Below, piece by piece: positions 1 to 8,541 of a stretch of DNA of 64,000 nucleotides. The translations under genes were made by a program, and so were the position numbers. The DNA comes from Idiomarina baltica OS145 (GTDB lineage Bacteria > Pseudomonadota > Gammaproteobacteria > Enterobacterales > Alteromonadaceae): the NCBI RefSeq assembly GCF_000152885.1, contig NZ_CH672403.1, positions 344,816 through 408,815 of the forward strand. Reading direction: 5' to 3'. The first letter of the stretch is position 1. Each line of letters opens with the position of its first letter. Below the pieces are notes generated by a model. It had not been told where the DNA came from. It did no database searches and saw only the letters and a program-made list of their open reading frames with translations.

Positions 1-270
1 CAACATCTGTATATTGTGCTACGAGTGACACGAGGTGTTCTAGTGTCTTTACACTCAATTTCACTCCTTGAGGCCATCAACATCGAAGAGCTTGATTCAG
101 TGGTGATGAGTTACCTAAGTACCGAAGAGGATGACATTTTAAAAGCACGATTATTTAATTTCTCGGGACTTTGGCAGAACCTGTGCTCAGCGACACAGTC
201 ATTTGCAGGCGAGGCGTCACCCGCTTTAATCGGTGCCGCTCTGAGAGGCTTTTTCCCATGGCGTGGTTAA
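1..270 (+). CDS. pilM: PilM/HofM-like pilus assembly protein, C-terminal end (partial)
   Basis: The reading frame is open from the first base of the window, so only the last 89 or so residues of a longer protein are present. Little domain signature remains. The tail (ASPALIGAALRGFF) resembles the end of the actin-like ATPase domain of PilM/HofM/ComA proteins, where the last helix reads similarly. The assignment rests mainly on position: the next genes are PilN-like, PilO/PilP-like and a secretin, which is the order of the pilMNOPQ or hofMNOPQ operon. In that family PilM is the cytoplasmic ring protein that binds the PilN N-terminus. The stop overlaps the next start by 13 bases, suggesting translational coupling. 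Confidence 0.6.
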   Translation, partial: QHLYIVLRVTRGVLVSLHSISLLEAINIEELDSVVMSYLSTEEDDILKARLFNFSGLWQNLCSATQSFAGEASPALIGAALRGFFPWRG

Positions 271-740
271 ACCTCAGTGACTGGCGCACGGCTAAAAGGC
301 ACAGAAATCAGCGACAACGTCTTATCGCCGTTGTTCTTTTAAGCCTATTTAGCCTACTTAATATCACCGCCGTGGTGGACCCCTTATACAGTCAGTTTAC
401 CCTTCACAACTTAGATGTAGTCCATTCACGCGTGACTCAATGGCAAACAGCCCAACAAAATCAGTTATCAGCGGCAACACGTTACCAGCAAGATTCATCC
501 GCTATCCAACAACAAGTCAACCAAGTTAGCCAGATATTAACTTTAGAGTTGAGTAATTTGACGGGGTTAAACATCGACCGCGCTCATTGGACATCTTCCC
601 AACTATCATTAAGTGGTACATACCATAGCCCCGCTGAGCTGACACAATTGAGTGAGCGTTTGCGGCACGATGGAACGCAGAGCGTACAACTGCAATTAAA
701 AGCTCATAACCATGCACAACTCGATGTTTATAAACCATAG
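258..740 (+). CDS. pilN: PilN/HofN-like inner-membrane pilus assembly protein
   Basis: This is a 160-residue protein with a short positively charged cytoplasmic N-terminus that begins MAWLNL. PilN uses this region to contact PilM. One membrane segment follows (about residues 24-45), then a periplasmic coiled-coil-like part rich in Gln and Ser and a small ferredoxin-like domain. The frame is open further upstream to base 171, but the ATG at 258 gives the typical PilN N-terminus and a modest overlap with the preceding gene. In the family, PilN and PilO form a periplasmic heterodimer linking the cytoplasmic motor to the outer-membrane secretin. Sequence similarity is weak, as is usual for PilN, so context carries much of the call. 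Confidence 0.7.
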   Translation: MAWLNLSDWRTAKRHRNQRQRLIAVVLLSLFSLLNITAVVDPLYSQFTLHNLDVVHSRVTQWQTAQQNQLSAATRYQQDSSAIQQQVNQVSQILTLELSNLTGLNIDRAHWTSSQLSLSGTYHSPAELTQLSERLRHDGTQSVQLQLKAHNHAQLDVYKP

Positions 741-751
741 TAGAAGTGCCG

Positions 752-1516
752 ATGAAAAGTACATTAGGTTTCTATTTAGCGCTATGTTTAACATTGGTAC
801 CTGCACCAGCAAGCTTTATCTTAGCTTCATGGTATTTCGAATCTAACCAACGGGAGACTCGCCATGAAACTCAGATACTTTGGCAACAGACAGAGAAAAG
901 TAAACTCACCTTCACCGCTCATCAACAGTCAGTAGAGCGACGCCCAATAGCGCGTTGGCTGACCCTCGCCTTAGCGGCAGCTCAACGTTATTCGCTAACC
1001 CAGCAGATCCCCATAGCATCGGATGTAAAACTGCGGATTAAGTTACGCGGTCAGTCGAAAAAATTAATTGAGTGGTGGGCTGATGTATCTACCTCATGGC
1101 CAAGCCAAGATAAGCATCCATTTGTACTAGACAGTCTCATTATGACTCGGCACACAGATGATAAGAATGAGCTGATACTTAGCTTTGTTGAAAATGGCCT
1201 ACCCATGCTTGCACTCTCTATCGCACCGCGAGGCCAAAAGCCATGTGACTTATCGCCTCCGGGCAAATTACTCGGTGACTGGCACGATTACCAACTTCTT
1301 GCCACCCTCGCCACTGAAGGCAACTTCTCAGCTTACTTTCAAGGTAGTGATAAGCAATGGCTAACGGCCAAGGTTGGCGACTACTTTAGCTCACCAACCA
1401 CGATGATTACGGCGATTTCTCGCGAGTCCGTCACCTTCAAACAATTGGAGTCATTTCCGTGCGTTGTTACAACACTTCAAAACAAGGTCAAACACACAAA
1501 TGCAATCGCTTTCTGA
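752..1516 (+). CDS. PilO/PilP-like fused pilus alignment protein
   Basis: This is a 254-residue protein with an N-terminal membrane segment (about residues 3-28) and a periplasmic region of PilO-like character. Its C-terminal part (about residues 175-235, containing LLATLATEGNF, KVGDYF and TAISRE) follows the pattern of the PilP beta-sandwich domain that contacts the secretin. Separate PilO and PilP (or HofO and HofP) genes normally lie between pilN and pilQ. Here one gene fills that slot, so it appears to combine both roles in a compact form. A GTG lies 6 bases upstream, but the ATG at 752 is more likely. The 3' end overlaps the secretin gene by 58 bases in another frame. The fusion is inferred from motif resemblance and gene order. 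Confidence 0.6.
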   Translation: MKSTLGFYLALCLTLVPAPASFILASWYFESNQRETRHETQILWQQTEKSKLTFTAHQQSVERRPIARWLTLALAAAQRYSLTQQIPIASDVKLRIKLRGQSKKLIEWWADVSTSWPSQDKHPFVLDSLIMTRHTDDKNELILSFVENGLPMLALSIAPRGQKPCDLSPPGKLLGDWHDYQLLATLATEGNFSAYFQGSDKQWLTAKVGDYFSSPTTMITAISRESVTFKQLESFPCVVTTLQNKVKHTNAIAF

Positions 1517-2757
1517 CACCTGCGAGCGTGTTGTTTTTTTACATGTTATGGCAACTCAATGTGACCAGCGCTGTGGCAGATGAATTGCCTAAAATCACGT
1601 TGAGCCTAAAAAATGTCGATTTAGTGACCGCCTTCGAAATTATTGCTGATAAAGTCGACTTAAACCTGATCGCTGATAAGGCAATTGACGAGACGGTCAG
1701 CTTATCCGTCAGTCATGTTGATGCACTCAAATTAATGCGAGAGCTTGCCGACAGCTATGGTTTAACGCTACGGATGACGGATAACCTCATTCGGGTGACA
1801 CGATCTCAATCTTCTCCAACTGACGAACAGGCAAATACATCTGTCACATTGCCACTTTTAATTCCGCTCAATCATGCCAAAGCCGAAGATATAGCGGCAT
1901 TATTGTCACAAAGCGAGCAGCGCTTGCTCTCAGATCAGGGGGCGGTATCTATCGATGCTCGAACCAACACTCTTATTCTAAAAGAAACACCACACAACGT
2001 CAGCGGGATAAAGCAACTCATCACACAACTTGATATACCTGTTAAACAAGTAATGATCGAAGCGCGAATGGTGACCATGAAAAGTAACGCCATTGAACAG
2101 TTCGGAGTGCGCTGGGGCGATCTGACCCCACGCAACGACGATCAAGTCATTGCAGATGTAATAGACGGTATGCGAGTTGAGTTGCCGGCCGTGCCAGCCG
2201 CAGGACGCTTGAAAGCAAACGTCGGTAAACTCTCGGAAGGCCTACTATTGGATTTGGAGTTGTCCGCGATGGAGCAAGATAACGAGGCTGAAATTATCGC
2301 GCGCCCAAAAATATTTACCTCTAATCAACAGCCTGCTTATATAGAGCAAGGAACTGAGTTCCCCTACGTAGAGAGTGCCGCATCGGGGGCGACTGCGGTC
2401 AAATTTAAAAAGGCAGTCATGGGTTTACGCGTAACACCACAAATTACGTCTAACGACTATGTCATGCTAGATTTAACTATTACACAGAATACGCGTGGCG
2501 ATACGGTATCAACACCGACAGGACCTGCTGTGGCCATTGATACTCAAGAAATGGCCACACGCGTTTTGGTAAAAAGTGGAGAAACTATAGTTTTAGGTGG
2601 AATTTTTCAGCAATATGAGTTGAAGGACGATACAGGCGTCCCCATATTGTCGTCGTTGCCGTTTGTCGGTAATCTTTTTAAAAATCAGCGTGAACAATCA
2701 GAAAAACGTGAACTGGTTATTTTCGTTACACCCACGCTGTTAAGTGAATCGGAATAA
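1459..2757 (+). CDS. pilQ: Type IV pilus / DNA-uptake secretin, short HofQ/ComE type
   Basis: This outer-membrane secretin of about 432 residues is close to the length of E. coli HofQ and Haemophilus ComE, and much shorter than the roughly 700-residue PilQ of Pseudomonas. In order: a signal-like hydrophobic stretch (about 20-40), an STN-like N-domain (about 44-113), a NolW-type domain with LIPLNHAKAEDIAALL (about 133-195), and the secretin domain. The secretin domain ends with the hallmark VPILSSLPFVGNLFK and a conserved FVTPTLL tail. It lacks the AMIN domains of long PilQ proteins. In the family it forms the pore for pilus extrusion or DNA uptake. The start is uncertain: the GTG at 1459 overlaps the previous gene, and later in-frame starts (GTG 1528, ATG 1543) would shorten the leader. 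Confidence 0.88.
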   Translation: MRCYNTSKQGQTHKCNRFLTPASVLFFYMLWQLNVTSAVADELPKITLSLKNVDLVTAFEIIADKVDLNLIADKAIDETVSLSVSHVDALKLMRELADSYGLTLRMTDNLIRVTRSQSSPTDEQANTSVTLPLLIPLNHAKAEDIAALLSQSEQRLLSDQGAVSIDARTNTLILKETPHNVSGIKQLITQLDIPVKQVMIEARMVTMKSNAIEQFGVRWGDLTPRNDDQVIADVIDGMRVELPAVPAAGRLKANVGKLSEGLLLDLELSAMEQDNEAEIIARPKIFTSNQQPAYIEQGTEFPYVESAASGATAVKFKKAVMGLRVTPQITSNDYVMLDLTITQNTRGDTVSTPTGPAVAIDTQEMATRVLVKSGETIVLGGIFQQYELKDDTGVPILSSLPFVGNLFKNQREQSEKRELVIFVTPTLLSESE

Positions 2758-2759
2758 AT

Positions 2760-2788
2760 TTGCTAAAATGCAATCTAATTGAGATAAT
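2760..2788 (+). promoter_or_regulatory. Candidate sigma-70 promoter for aroK
   Basis: TTGCTA (2760-2765) and GATAAT (2783-2788) are separated by 17 bases, immediately after the secretin stop. The resulting leader to aroK would be about 80 bases. The match to consensus is four of six and five of six. It would let aroK-aroB-damX be transcribed independently of the pilus genes, as is seen in other gammaproteobacteria. Confidence 0.45.
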
Positions 2789-2875
2789 CCCGCTTCTTTT
2801 CGTTGAGTTGGGGGACGTCTCCAGACACTCCGGATTCGTGATTTACAGCTAATTTAACAGTGATGTAAGCAGGAT

Positions 2876-3400
2876 ATGGCTGAGAAACGTAATATTTTTC
2901 TTGTCGGCCAATGGGCGCCGGCAAAGTACGATTGGTCGTCAATTGCAGAACTTCATTTAGATTTCTACGATTCAGATACAGAAATTGAACGACGCACCGG
3001 CGCTGACATCAGCTGGGTTTTTGAGCTGGAAGGTGAAGAAGGCTTTCGTGCGCGTGAAGAAAAAGTTATCGAAGAGTTGACTGAGCATATGGGGATCGTT
3101 TTGGCGACAGGTGGAGGCTCGGTAATGAGCAAAGAGAGCCGTAACCGTCTCTCCGCTCGTGGCGTTGTGGTTTACCTCGAAACGACTATCGATAAACAAT
3201 TAGCGCGCACACAACGTGATAAGCGTCGTCCTCTCATTGCTGAGGCAGACGATCCACGGAAGGTGCTCGAGGATTTAGCAGAAGTACGCAATCCGCTATA
3301 TGAAGAAATAGCGGACATTGTTGTACGCACTGACGAACAAAGCGCCAAAGTCGTGGTCAATGAAATCATTGATAAACTCGGGGTTAACGGTCTAGGTTAA
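2876..3400 (+). CDS. aroK: Shikimate kinase AroK with disrupted Walker A region
   Basis: Shikimate kinase I phosphorylates shikimate at O3 in the chorismate pathway. The N-terminus ([11 protein letters not shown]), the shikimate-binding stretch ([20 protein letters not shown]), the GEEGFR region, the ATGGGSV loop and the RRPL lid arginines are all intact. The normal P-loop GPMGAGKSTIGRQLAE is replaced by [15 protein letters not shown] (about residues 11-25). Restoring one C near 2908, one A near 2924 and one G near 2945 regenerates the standard sequence exactly. Three single-base losses within about 40 bases therefore cancel out in frame and shorten the protein by one residue. As written it should not bind ATP. 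A sequencing or assembly error is the simplest cause, though a real lesion is possible. aroB follows after 20 bases. Confidence 0.9.
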   Translation: MAEKRNIFLVGQWAPAKYDWSSIAELHLDFYDSDTEIERRTGADISWVFELEGEEGFRAREEKVIEELTEHMGIVLATGGGSVMSKESRNRLSARGVVVYLETTIDKQLARTQRDKRRPLIAEADDPRKVLEDLAEVRNPLYEEIADIVVRTDEQSAKVVVNEIIDKLGVNGLG

Positions 3401-3420
3401 TCTCTCTAGGGAGCTGTGTT

Positions 3421-4491
3421 ATGGCCAATATACATGTCGAATTGGGCGAACGCAGCTACCTTATTCATGTCGCCTCAAATAACTTACAATGCTTGACCAG
3501 CCTATTGCCTGATTTAAAGCAGAGTATACTTGTGGTCAGCAACCCTACCGTATCAGAACTCTATTTCTCACAACTAAGAGAGTCGCTTTCAGGTCACCGT
3601 GTTGTCCTGTTTAATATGGAAGATGGCGAACAGTACAAAAGTCTCAAATCATTCGAATCTGTTACGAATAGACTGATTGAAGAAGGGTTTAGTCGGGATT
3701 GTGCAATTATTGCTCTCGGCGGTGGTGTAGTCGGTGATCTAGCAGGTTTTGTCGCCGCAACCTATCATCGCGGAGTTGATTTCTATCAGATTCCAACGAC
3801 TTTGCTTGCACAAGTTGACTCTTCAGTTGGCGGAAAAACCGCGATCAATCATCCACAAGGCAAAAACCTTATCGGCGCCTTCTATCAACCCAAAGCCGTC
3901 GTCATTGATCTCAACTGTTTAATGACGCTGAACGAACGTGACTATCGCAGTGGCTTAGCCGAGATTGTTAAATACGGCATCATTTATGACGCTGAATTTT
4001 TTTGCTGGCTAGAGAAACATACCGACAAACTGTCGCAACGAGACGAGCAAACGCTTCAGTATGCTATTCAAAAGAGCTGTCAAATAAAAGCCGAAATTGT
4101 TGCTCAAGATGAACGCGAATCAGGCATTCGTGCATGGTTAAATTTAGGTCACACATTCGGTCATGCGATTGAAGCAGCGACTGAATACGGCACATGGACT
4201 CATGGTGAGGCGGTGGCAGCTGGCACTATTATTGCATCAAAGCTTTCAGAGAAAACACAGCGGATGTCCTCGTCAGATTTCCGTCGCGTTCTGAATCTTT
4301 TGTCAGCATTGAAGTTGCCGATAAAAGCGCCACATATGCCTTTGGCAAACTGGTTGAGTTACATGCAACGCGATAAGAAAGTCAAAGACAATCGGATTAA
4401 CTTCGTATTACCCGTCGGCATTGGCCGAGCGGAAGTAACGAACGCAACAACTGATGAGGAAATTGCCGCTGTGCTGACTGAATGTTGCTAA
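3421..4491 (+). CDS. aroB: 3-dehydroquinate synthase
   Basis: AroB converts DAHP to 3-dehydroquinate, the second step of the shikimate pathway, using NAD and a divalent metal. The 356-residue length is normal. Visible signatures are the glycine-rich LGGGVVGDLAGF (about 99-110) that binds NAD, the PTTLLAQVDSSVGGKT stretch (about 125-140), LAEIVKYG with a metal-ligand Glu, and the two His-containing motifs LGHTFGHA and THGEAVAAG that complete the metal site. It lies 20 bases after aroK and 24 before damX, the conserved gammaproteobacterial order, and is probably in the same transcript. Nothing appears damaged, in contrast to aroK. Confidence 0.97.
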   Translation: MANIHVELGERSYLIHVASNNLQCLTSLLPDLKQSILVVSNPTVSELYFSQLRESLSGHRVVLFNMEDGEQYKSLKSFESVTNRLIEEGFSRDCAIIALGGGVVGDLAGFVAATYHRGVDFYQIPTTLLAQVDSSVGGKTAINHPQGKNLIGAFYQPKAVVIDLNCLMTLNERDYRSGLAEIVKYGIIYDAEFFCWLEKHTDKLSQRDEQTLQYAIQKSCQIKAEIVAQDERESGIRAWLNLGHTFGHAIEAATEYGTWTHGEAVAAGTIIASKLSEKTQRMSSSDFRRVLNLLSALKLPIKAPHMPLANWLSYMQRDKKVKDNRINFVLPVGIGRAEVTNATTDEEIAAVLTECC

Positions 4492-4515
4492 CACGCATCA
4501 CATAGGAAGCAAATT

Positions 4516-6003
4516 ATGCCGGCTCACGCCTACTCAACACATATTGTCGCAGCACCTGTAAAATCAAAACCCTCTCAGCAGGCCGTTATTGATCGGTTGC
4601 ATGAGCACTGTCAACACAGTGACACGCTGGTCTTACTTCACGGTCCACAGGGTAGCGGGAAATCGACCATTAGTGAGCTATTTATTGAGCAAGCCTCTAA
4701 TTATGCAGAGTGTGCATGGGTGCAAGTCTCTGAGCGGTCATCGGTCGAGCGATTACGGGCACAAATTCTCAACCAATTATTTGGTACCATTAGTTTAAAT
4801 GACGATACGTTAAGTCGCGAAATACAGCGTCAACGCCCCTTAAATCATGCCGTTATTGTTATCGACAATGGCGAACTGATGCCTGACAGTTTTTTGGCTG
4901 AATGCGTTAATACTGTCAATCAACTATGTGCATTAGGGCAACGTGTTAGCATTATCATTTCGGCAGAATCGCGTTGGGTGTTTCAACAAACCCCGCCACC
5001 ACAATTACGTGTTAAACGTCCCGAGTTAGTGGAAGTACCGCCGCTCGGCAAAGAGGAGCAGATGCGCTTTGTTCAAGCACTTTTGCCCGAACGTCAGCGC
5101 CCGCTGTGGAGTCTCGATAAAGTCCAACAGTTTTTAGCCACCATCAATGGTTATCCAGGTGAAATTCAGCAACGCCTGCAGCTCAAACTCATGACGCAAG
5201 CTCAACGTTATGTGGAGCCAGAAACGCAAGAAGAAGAGACCTTCTCAGCCTCTTTAGAACACGCCGAAAGCAACCTTGAATCTTTAAAAGCGAAATCGAG
5301 CACGCCACTCTTTAAGATTCTATTAGCCAGTACCATACTCGCTTTATTGGGTCTTGCAGCACTAAAACATGAAGCTATTATGACTGCATTTGGGCCAACC
5401 AGTTCGGCAGAGTCATCAATTACTGAAGCTGAAGCTAAAACCAATGAACAAGCAACACCTGAGGCTTACACCGATATCAATGCAGCCAACGCGACGGTAG
5501 AATTTGAACCTATTGAGGTCAATCAGTTTGATTTTGTTCCGGCTGAGCTAGCTGCATCCTATCGTGCTGCACTGCATTCACTTAATCGTGTCGCGGCCGC
5601 GGACGCCGACCCACGTGAGGTCGAGATCGCATTATTTAACGATAAGCGCGTCCCTGTTGCAGTTGCGGACTCCGACACGGCCTCTGGCAGTGAACCCAGT
5701 CAATTAACCGATAGTCAGTGGATTCGTCAGCAGCCTGCAACAAATTACGCAGTACAAATAACTATCGCCAGCAATAAGCCCACACTGACCGAATTTATCA
5801 AGCGTCACGATCTTGAACAAACCGCACGCGTATATCAACGTCAAAAGGACAACAGCTATGTCGTCATCATTGGCAGCTATGACACTATCGCGGCGGCACG
5901 CGCTTATGCAGAATCACTCCCCGAGGCATTAAAAGCCGGCGGTCCTTGGCCTAAGTCATTTGCGGCAGTCCAACGAGAACAGGTTTCCGTTGGTGGAGAG
6001 TAA
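4516..6003 (+). CDS. damX: DamX-like cell-division protein (AAA ATPase domain plus SPOR domain)
   Basis: This 495-residue protein starts with an AAA-type ATPase domain (Walker A GPQGSGKST near residues 43-51; VIVIDNGE as Walker B near 113-120). A single membrane segment follows (about 264-282), then an acidic, Ala/Glu/Thr-rich linker and a C-terminal SPOR domain (about 410-490). SPOR domains bind denuded glycan at the septum. E. coli DamX is a single-pass membrane SPOR protein of division. The N-terminal ATPase domain is the form found in Alteromonadales and Pseudomonas relatives. It sits between aroB and dam, the conserved location. The exact role of the ATPase part is not known to me. Confidence 0.88.
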   Translation: MPAHAYSTHIVAAPVKSKPSQQAVIDRLHEHCQHSDTLVLLHGPQGSGKSTISELFIEQASNYAECAWVQVSERSSVERLRAQILNQLFGTISLNDDTLSREIQRQRPLNHAVIVIDNGELMPDSFLAECVNTVNQLCALGQRVSIIISAESRWVFQQTPPPQLRVKRPELVEVPPLGKEEQMRFVQALLPERQRPLWSLDKVQQFLATINGYPGEIQQRLQLKLMTQAQRYVEPETQEEETFSASLEHAESNLESLKAKSSTPLFKILLASTILALLGLAALKHEAIMTAFGPTSSAESSITEAEAKTNEQATPEAYTDINAANATVEFEPIEVNQFDFVPAELAASYRAALHSLNRVAAADADPREVEIALFNDKRVPVAVADSDTASGSEPSQLTDSQWIRQQPATNYAVQITIASNKPTLTEFIKRHDLEQTARVYQRQKDNSYVVIIGSYDTIAAARAYAESLPEALKAGGPWPKSFAAVQREQVSVGGE

Positions 6004-6060
6004 TTTTCATATCTTTAGCTTTCGGGTACACTAGCCGTTCAATCCACTAAAGGCCGGCTA

Positions 6061-6930
6061 ATGAAACGAAATCGGGCATTTTTAAAATGGGCAGGAGGCA
6101 AGTACGGCCTTGTCGAGCCCATAAAAGCTTGTTTGCCCGAGGGGCGTAAGTTAATTGAACCTTTTGTGGGTGCAGGATCAGTGTTCCTAAATACTGATTA
6201 TGACCGCTATTTGCTGAACGATATCAACCCCGATCTCATCACCTTGTATCAATTTGTAAAGCGCCGTCCTAAGACGTTTATTGCCGATGCGCGTAGACTT
6301 TTTACCGCACGTAATAATCAATCAGACGCATACTACGCGCTCCGTAAGTCGTTTAACGAGAGCAATGATCCTTACTACCGTTCACTACTCTTTTTATATC
6401 TCAACCGGCATGGTTATAACGGTCTTTGTCGTTACAATAGTCGCGGTATTTTTAATGTCCCATTTGGCGATTATCGTAAGCCCTATTTTCCAGAGGCGGA
6501 AATCGAAGTTTTTGCAGAAAAGGCAAAGCGTGCTAAATTCGTCTGCAGCTCTTTTGAACAAGTGTTCAGGAGAGCCCGAAAAGGCGATGTGATCTACTGC
6601 GATCCTCCTTATGCACCGCTTGTACAAGCAAGCAATTTCACAAGTTATGCGACGGGTGGCTTTAGTTTAGATGAGCAAAGTGAACTCGCTCGGCATGCCA
6701 TACGGGCCGCTTGCAAACGTCATATTCCTGTACTAATTAGTAATCATGATACGCCGCTTACACGCGCATTGTACGAGCGAGCAAAAATTAGTAGTCTTAA
6801 AGTAGCTCGCAATATTAGCCAAAAAGGTGATGCACGAAAACCCGTCGCCGAATTATTGGCATTGTTCTCCCATGAACATCAGCAAAATGTGATTCCGATG
6901 AAACGTGACATTAAAAAAGTAGGGACATGA
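6061..6930 (+). CDS. dam: DNA adenine methyltransferase Dam (GATC)
   Basis: Dam transfers a methyl group from SAM to N6 of adenine in GATC. It supports mismatch-repair strand choice, replication timing and gene regulation. Motifs of the alpha-group N6 methylases are present: FLKWAGGK (about 7-14), the SAM-binding FVGAGS (35-40), and the catalytic DPPY (181-184). The 289-residue length is close to E. coli Dam (278). The location after aroB-damX is conserved. The last 4 bases overlap the next gene (ATGA), indicating coupled translation with an ElaA-like protein, whereas E. coli has rpe here. Confidence 0.96.
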   Translation: MKRNRAFLKWAGGKYGLVEPIKACLPEGRKLIEPFVGAGSVFLNTDYDRYLLNDINPDLITLYQFVKRRPKTFIADARRLFTARNNQSDAYYALRKSFNESNDPYYRSLLFLYLNRHGYNGLCRYNSRGIFNVPFGDYRKPYFPEAEIEVFAEKAKRAKFVCSSFEQVFRRARKGDVIYCDPPYAPLVQASNFTSYATGGFSLDEQSELARHAIRAACKRHIPVLISNHDTPLTRALYERAKISSLKVARNISQKGDARKPVAELLALFSHEHQQNVIPMKRDIKKVGT

Positions 6931-7382
6931 ACTGGTTTTTAAGAACTTTTGAAGAATTAAACACCCATCAGCTATATGAAATTCTGCGTATTCGCCAAGA
7001 CGTTTTTGTTGTAGAACAAAACTGTCCATATTTAGATGCTGACGGAACTGACTTTGATGCCGAGCATCTTTTTGCTCGCAACAATCAAGGCAAAATGCTT
7101 GCTTACGCGCGCATTTTTAAAGCGTCTGACATAAATCCAATATCAAAAGTCGGTCGCGTTCTCACGACCGCAGACGCGCGACAGTTGGGCTTAGGACGAG
7201 AGCTCATGCAACGGGCAATTCAATATCTTGATTCGCGAGCACCGAACGCGCCTATTCAAGTCCAAGCTCAGACATACTTACGGGCGTTTTATCAGTCGTT
7301 TGGTTTTGAGGCCGTTAGCGAGGACTATCTTGAAGATAATATTCCACACGTCGATATGCAACGCTCTGCTAAAAATCAATGA
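6927..7382 (+). CDS. elaA: ElaA-like GNAT N-acetyltransferase
   Basis: This 151-residue GNAT protein opens with the family pattern in which L-Y-x-I-L-R-I-R-Q-D-V-F-V-V-E-Q precedes an acidic stretch. It carries an acetyl-CoA pyrophosphate-binding region resembling RVLTTADARQLGLGRELM (about 77-94, Q/R-x-x-G-x-G/A type). ElaA proteins are widespread GNAT enzymes with no firmly established substrate. It overlaps dam by 4 bases and rsmJ by 4 bases, so the three are probably translated from one message. The family assignment is confident; a specific substrate cannot be given. Confidence 0.88.
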   Translation: MNWFLRTFEELNTHQLYEILRIRQDVFVVEQNCPYLDADGTDFDAEHLFARNNQGKMLAYARIFKASDINPISKVGRVLTTADARQLGLGRELMQRAIQYLDSRAPNAPIQVQAQTYLRAFYQSFGFEAVSEDYLEDNIPHVDMQRSAKNQ

Positions 7383-8056
7383 GCTCTGAATTCGAACTAC
7401 AACAAACCGCAGACGGCGTGCAATTAGTTTGGACAGCAGGGCCTAAAGGGATCAAACCGCTTCATCTTGACTTCCGGGCGGGAAAGTCAGGGTACCGCGC
7501 GGTGAACTCGAGCTTGAAATCAGAATCACTGATAAAGGCTCTCGGTATTACTGGCAAACGCAAACCATCCGTACTCGACGCAACGGCCGGTTTAGCGCGC
7601 GACGCACTCATGGTTGCTGCGTTCGGATCATCGGTTGATTTAATTGAGCGTCACCCGATGGTTCGTATTCTACTCCAGGATGCGCTTGAACGTGGTCGTA
7701 ATGGCACCGATAAAATCGCGGACTGCTGCCGCCGTATGCAACTACTTGAGGTCGAGCACGTTAAACAGGTTTCTTCAGAACAATACGATGTGGTATACCT
7801 CGATCCCATGTATCCAAAGTCGGGTAAACAGCGCGCTCAAGTAAAAAAAGACATGCAGATGTTTCAGCAGTTGGTCGGCGGCGATGAAGATGCGAACGAC
7901 CTAATTGCTCCAGCGCTAGATGCGGCTAAATTTCGTGTGGTCGTAAAACGACCCGATCATGCCGACTTTTTAGGGCAAAGAGAACCGAACACGCAAATCA
8001 AGAGTAAAAAGCATCGATTTGATGTTTATATAAAGCAAGGATTCGAACAGCTATGA
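7379..8056 (+). CDS. rsmJ: 16S rRNA (guanine1516-N2)-methyltransferase RsmJ
   Basis: RsmJ (YhiQ) methylates G1516 of 16S rRNA using SAM. The 225-residue protein shows the family features: LDLDFRAGKSGYR-like positioning near residue 30 (seen as LHLDFRAGKSGYR), the SAM-binding VLDATAGLARDALM (about 64-77), the acidic end of motif II (LIERHP), and a VVYLDPMYP catalytic motif (about 138-146). The length is slightly below that of E. coli RsmJ (250). It is translationally coupled to its neighbours by 4-base overlaps at both ends. Confidence 0.93.
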   Translation: MSSEFELQQTADGVQLVWTAGPKGIKPLHLDFRAGKSGYRAVNSSLKSESLIKALGITGKRKPSVLDATAGLARDALMVAAFGSSVDLIERHPMVRILLQDALERGRNGTDKIADCCRRMQLLEVEHVKQVSSEQYDVVYLDPMYPKSGKQRAQVKKDMQMFQQLVGGDEDANDLIAPALDAAKFRVVVKRPDHADFLGQREPNTQIKSKKHRFDVYIKQGFEQL

Positions 8057-8541
8057 TTAAAGAAAACGATTTATTACCTGCTGGGTCACTCACTTCAAAA
8101 GGCGAACTCGGCATTCAACATTACGACCCGCAAGAGCTATTTGCAAAAGGCACACACATCCTGTTCGCTGTCCCGGGGGCTTTTACTCCGACCTGTTCGG
8201 AGAAACACTTGCCAGGCTATGTGTCACTCGCAAACGAGCTGGCTGAACAAGGGGTGCAGAGTATTAATTGCGTTTCAGTCAATGATGCATTTGTAATGAA
8301 AGCTTGGGGTGACCACCTAGGGATCGGAGATGAGGTTCGGTTATTGTCAGATGGTAACGGTGAATATAGCCAAACCCTAGGGCTCGCTAATGACACTGGC
8401 GCGTTTGGTGGCATTCGCTCAAAACGTTACGCCATGATTATCGTTGATGGCATCGTGGAACATCTATTCGTGGAAGATGAGAAGCAATTCGAAGTGAGTG
8501 CAGCAAAATACGTGCTTAATGTATTGAAATCTGAGCAGTAA
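8053..8541 (+). CDS. Peroxiredoxin, Prx5/AhpE-like (glutaredoxin- or thiol-dependent)
   Basis: This 162-residue thioredoxin-fold peroxidase carries the peroxidatic Cys at about residue 48 in the motif P-G-A-F-T-P-T-C-S, typical of the Prx5 subfamily. A conserved Arg lies further on, in GGIRSKRYA. Such enzymes reduce hydrogen peroxide and alkyl hydroperoxides. No second, resolving Cys is visible, so the protein is probably a 1-Cys type recycled by glutathione or glutaredoxin; there is no fused glutaredoxin domain. It overlaps rsmJ by 4 bases and abuts the flavoprotein gene at its stop. Confidence 0.9.
   Translation: MIKENDLLPAGSLTSKGELGIQHYDPQELFAKGTHILFAVPGAFTPTCSEKHLPGYVSLANELAEQGVQSINCVSVNDAFVMKAWGDHLGIGDEVRLLSDGNGEYSQTLGLANDTGAFGGIRSKRYAMIIVDGIVEHLFVEDEKQFEVSAAKYVLNVLKSEQ

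Noticed and set aside
2905..2948. Programmed frameshifting in aroK
   Set aside because: Three separate losses are needed to restore the sequence; there is no slippery site or stimulatory structure, and the ORF remains open without any frameshift.
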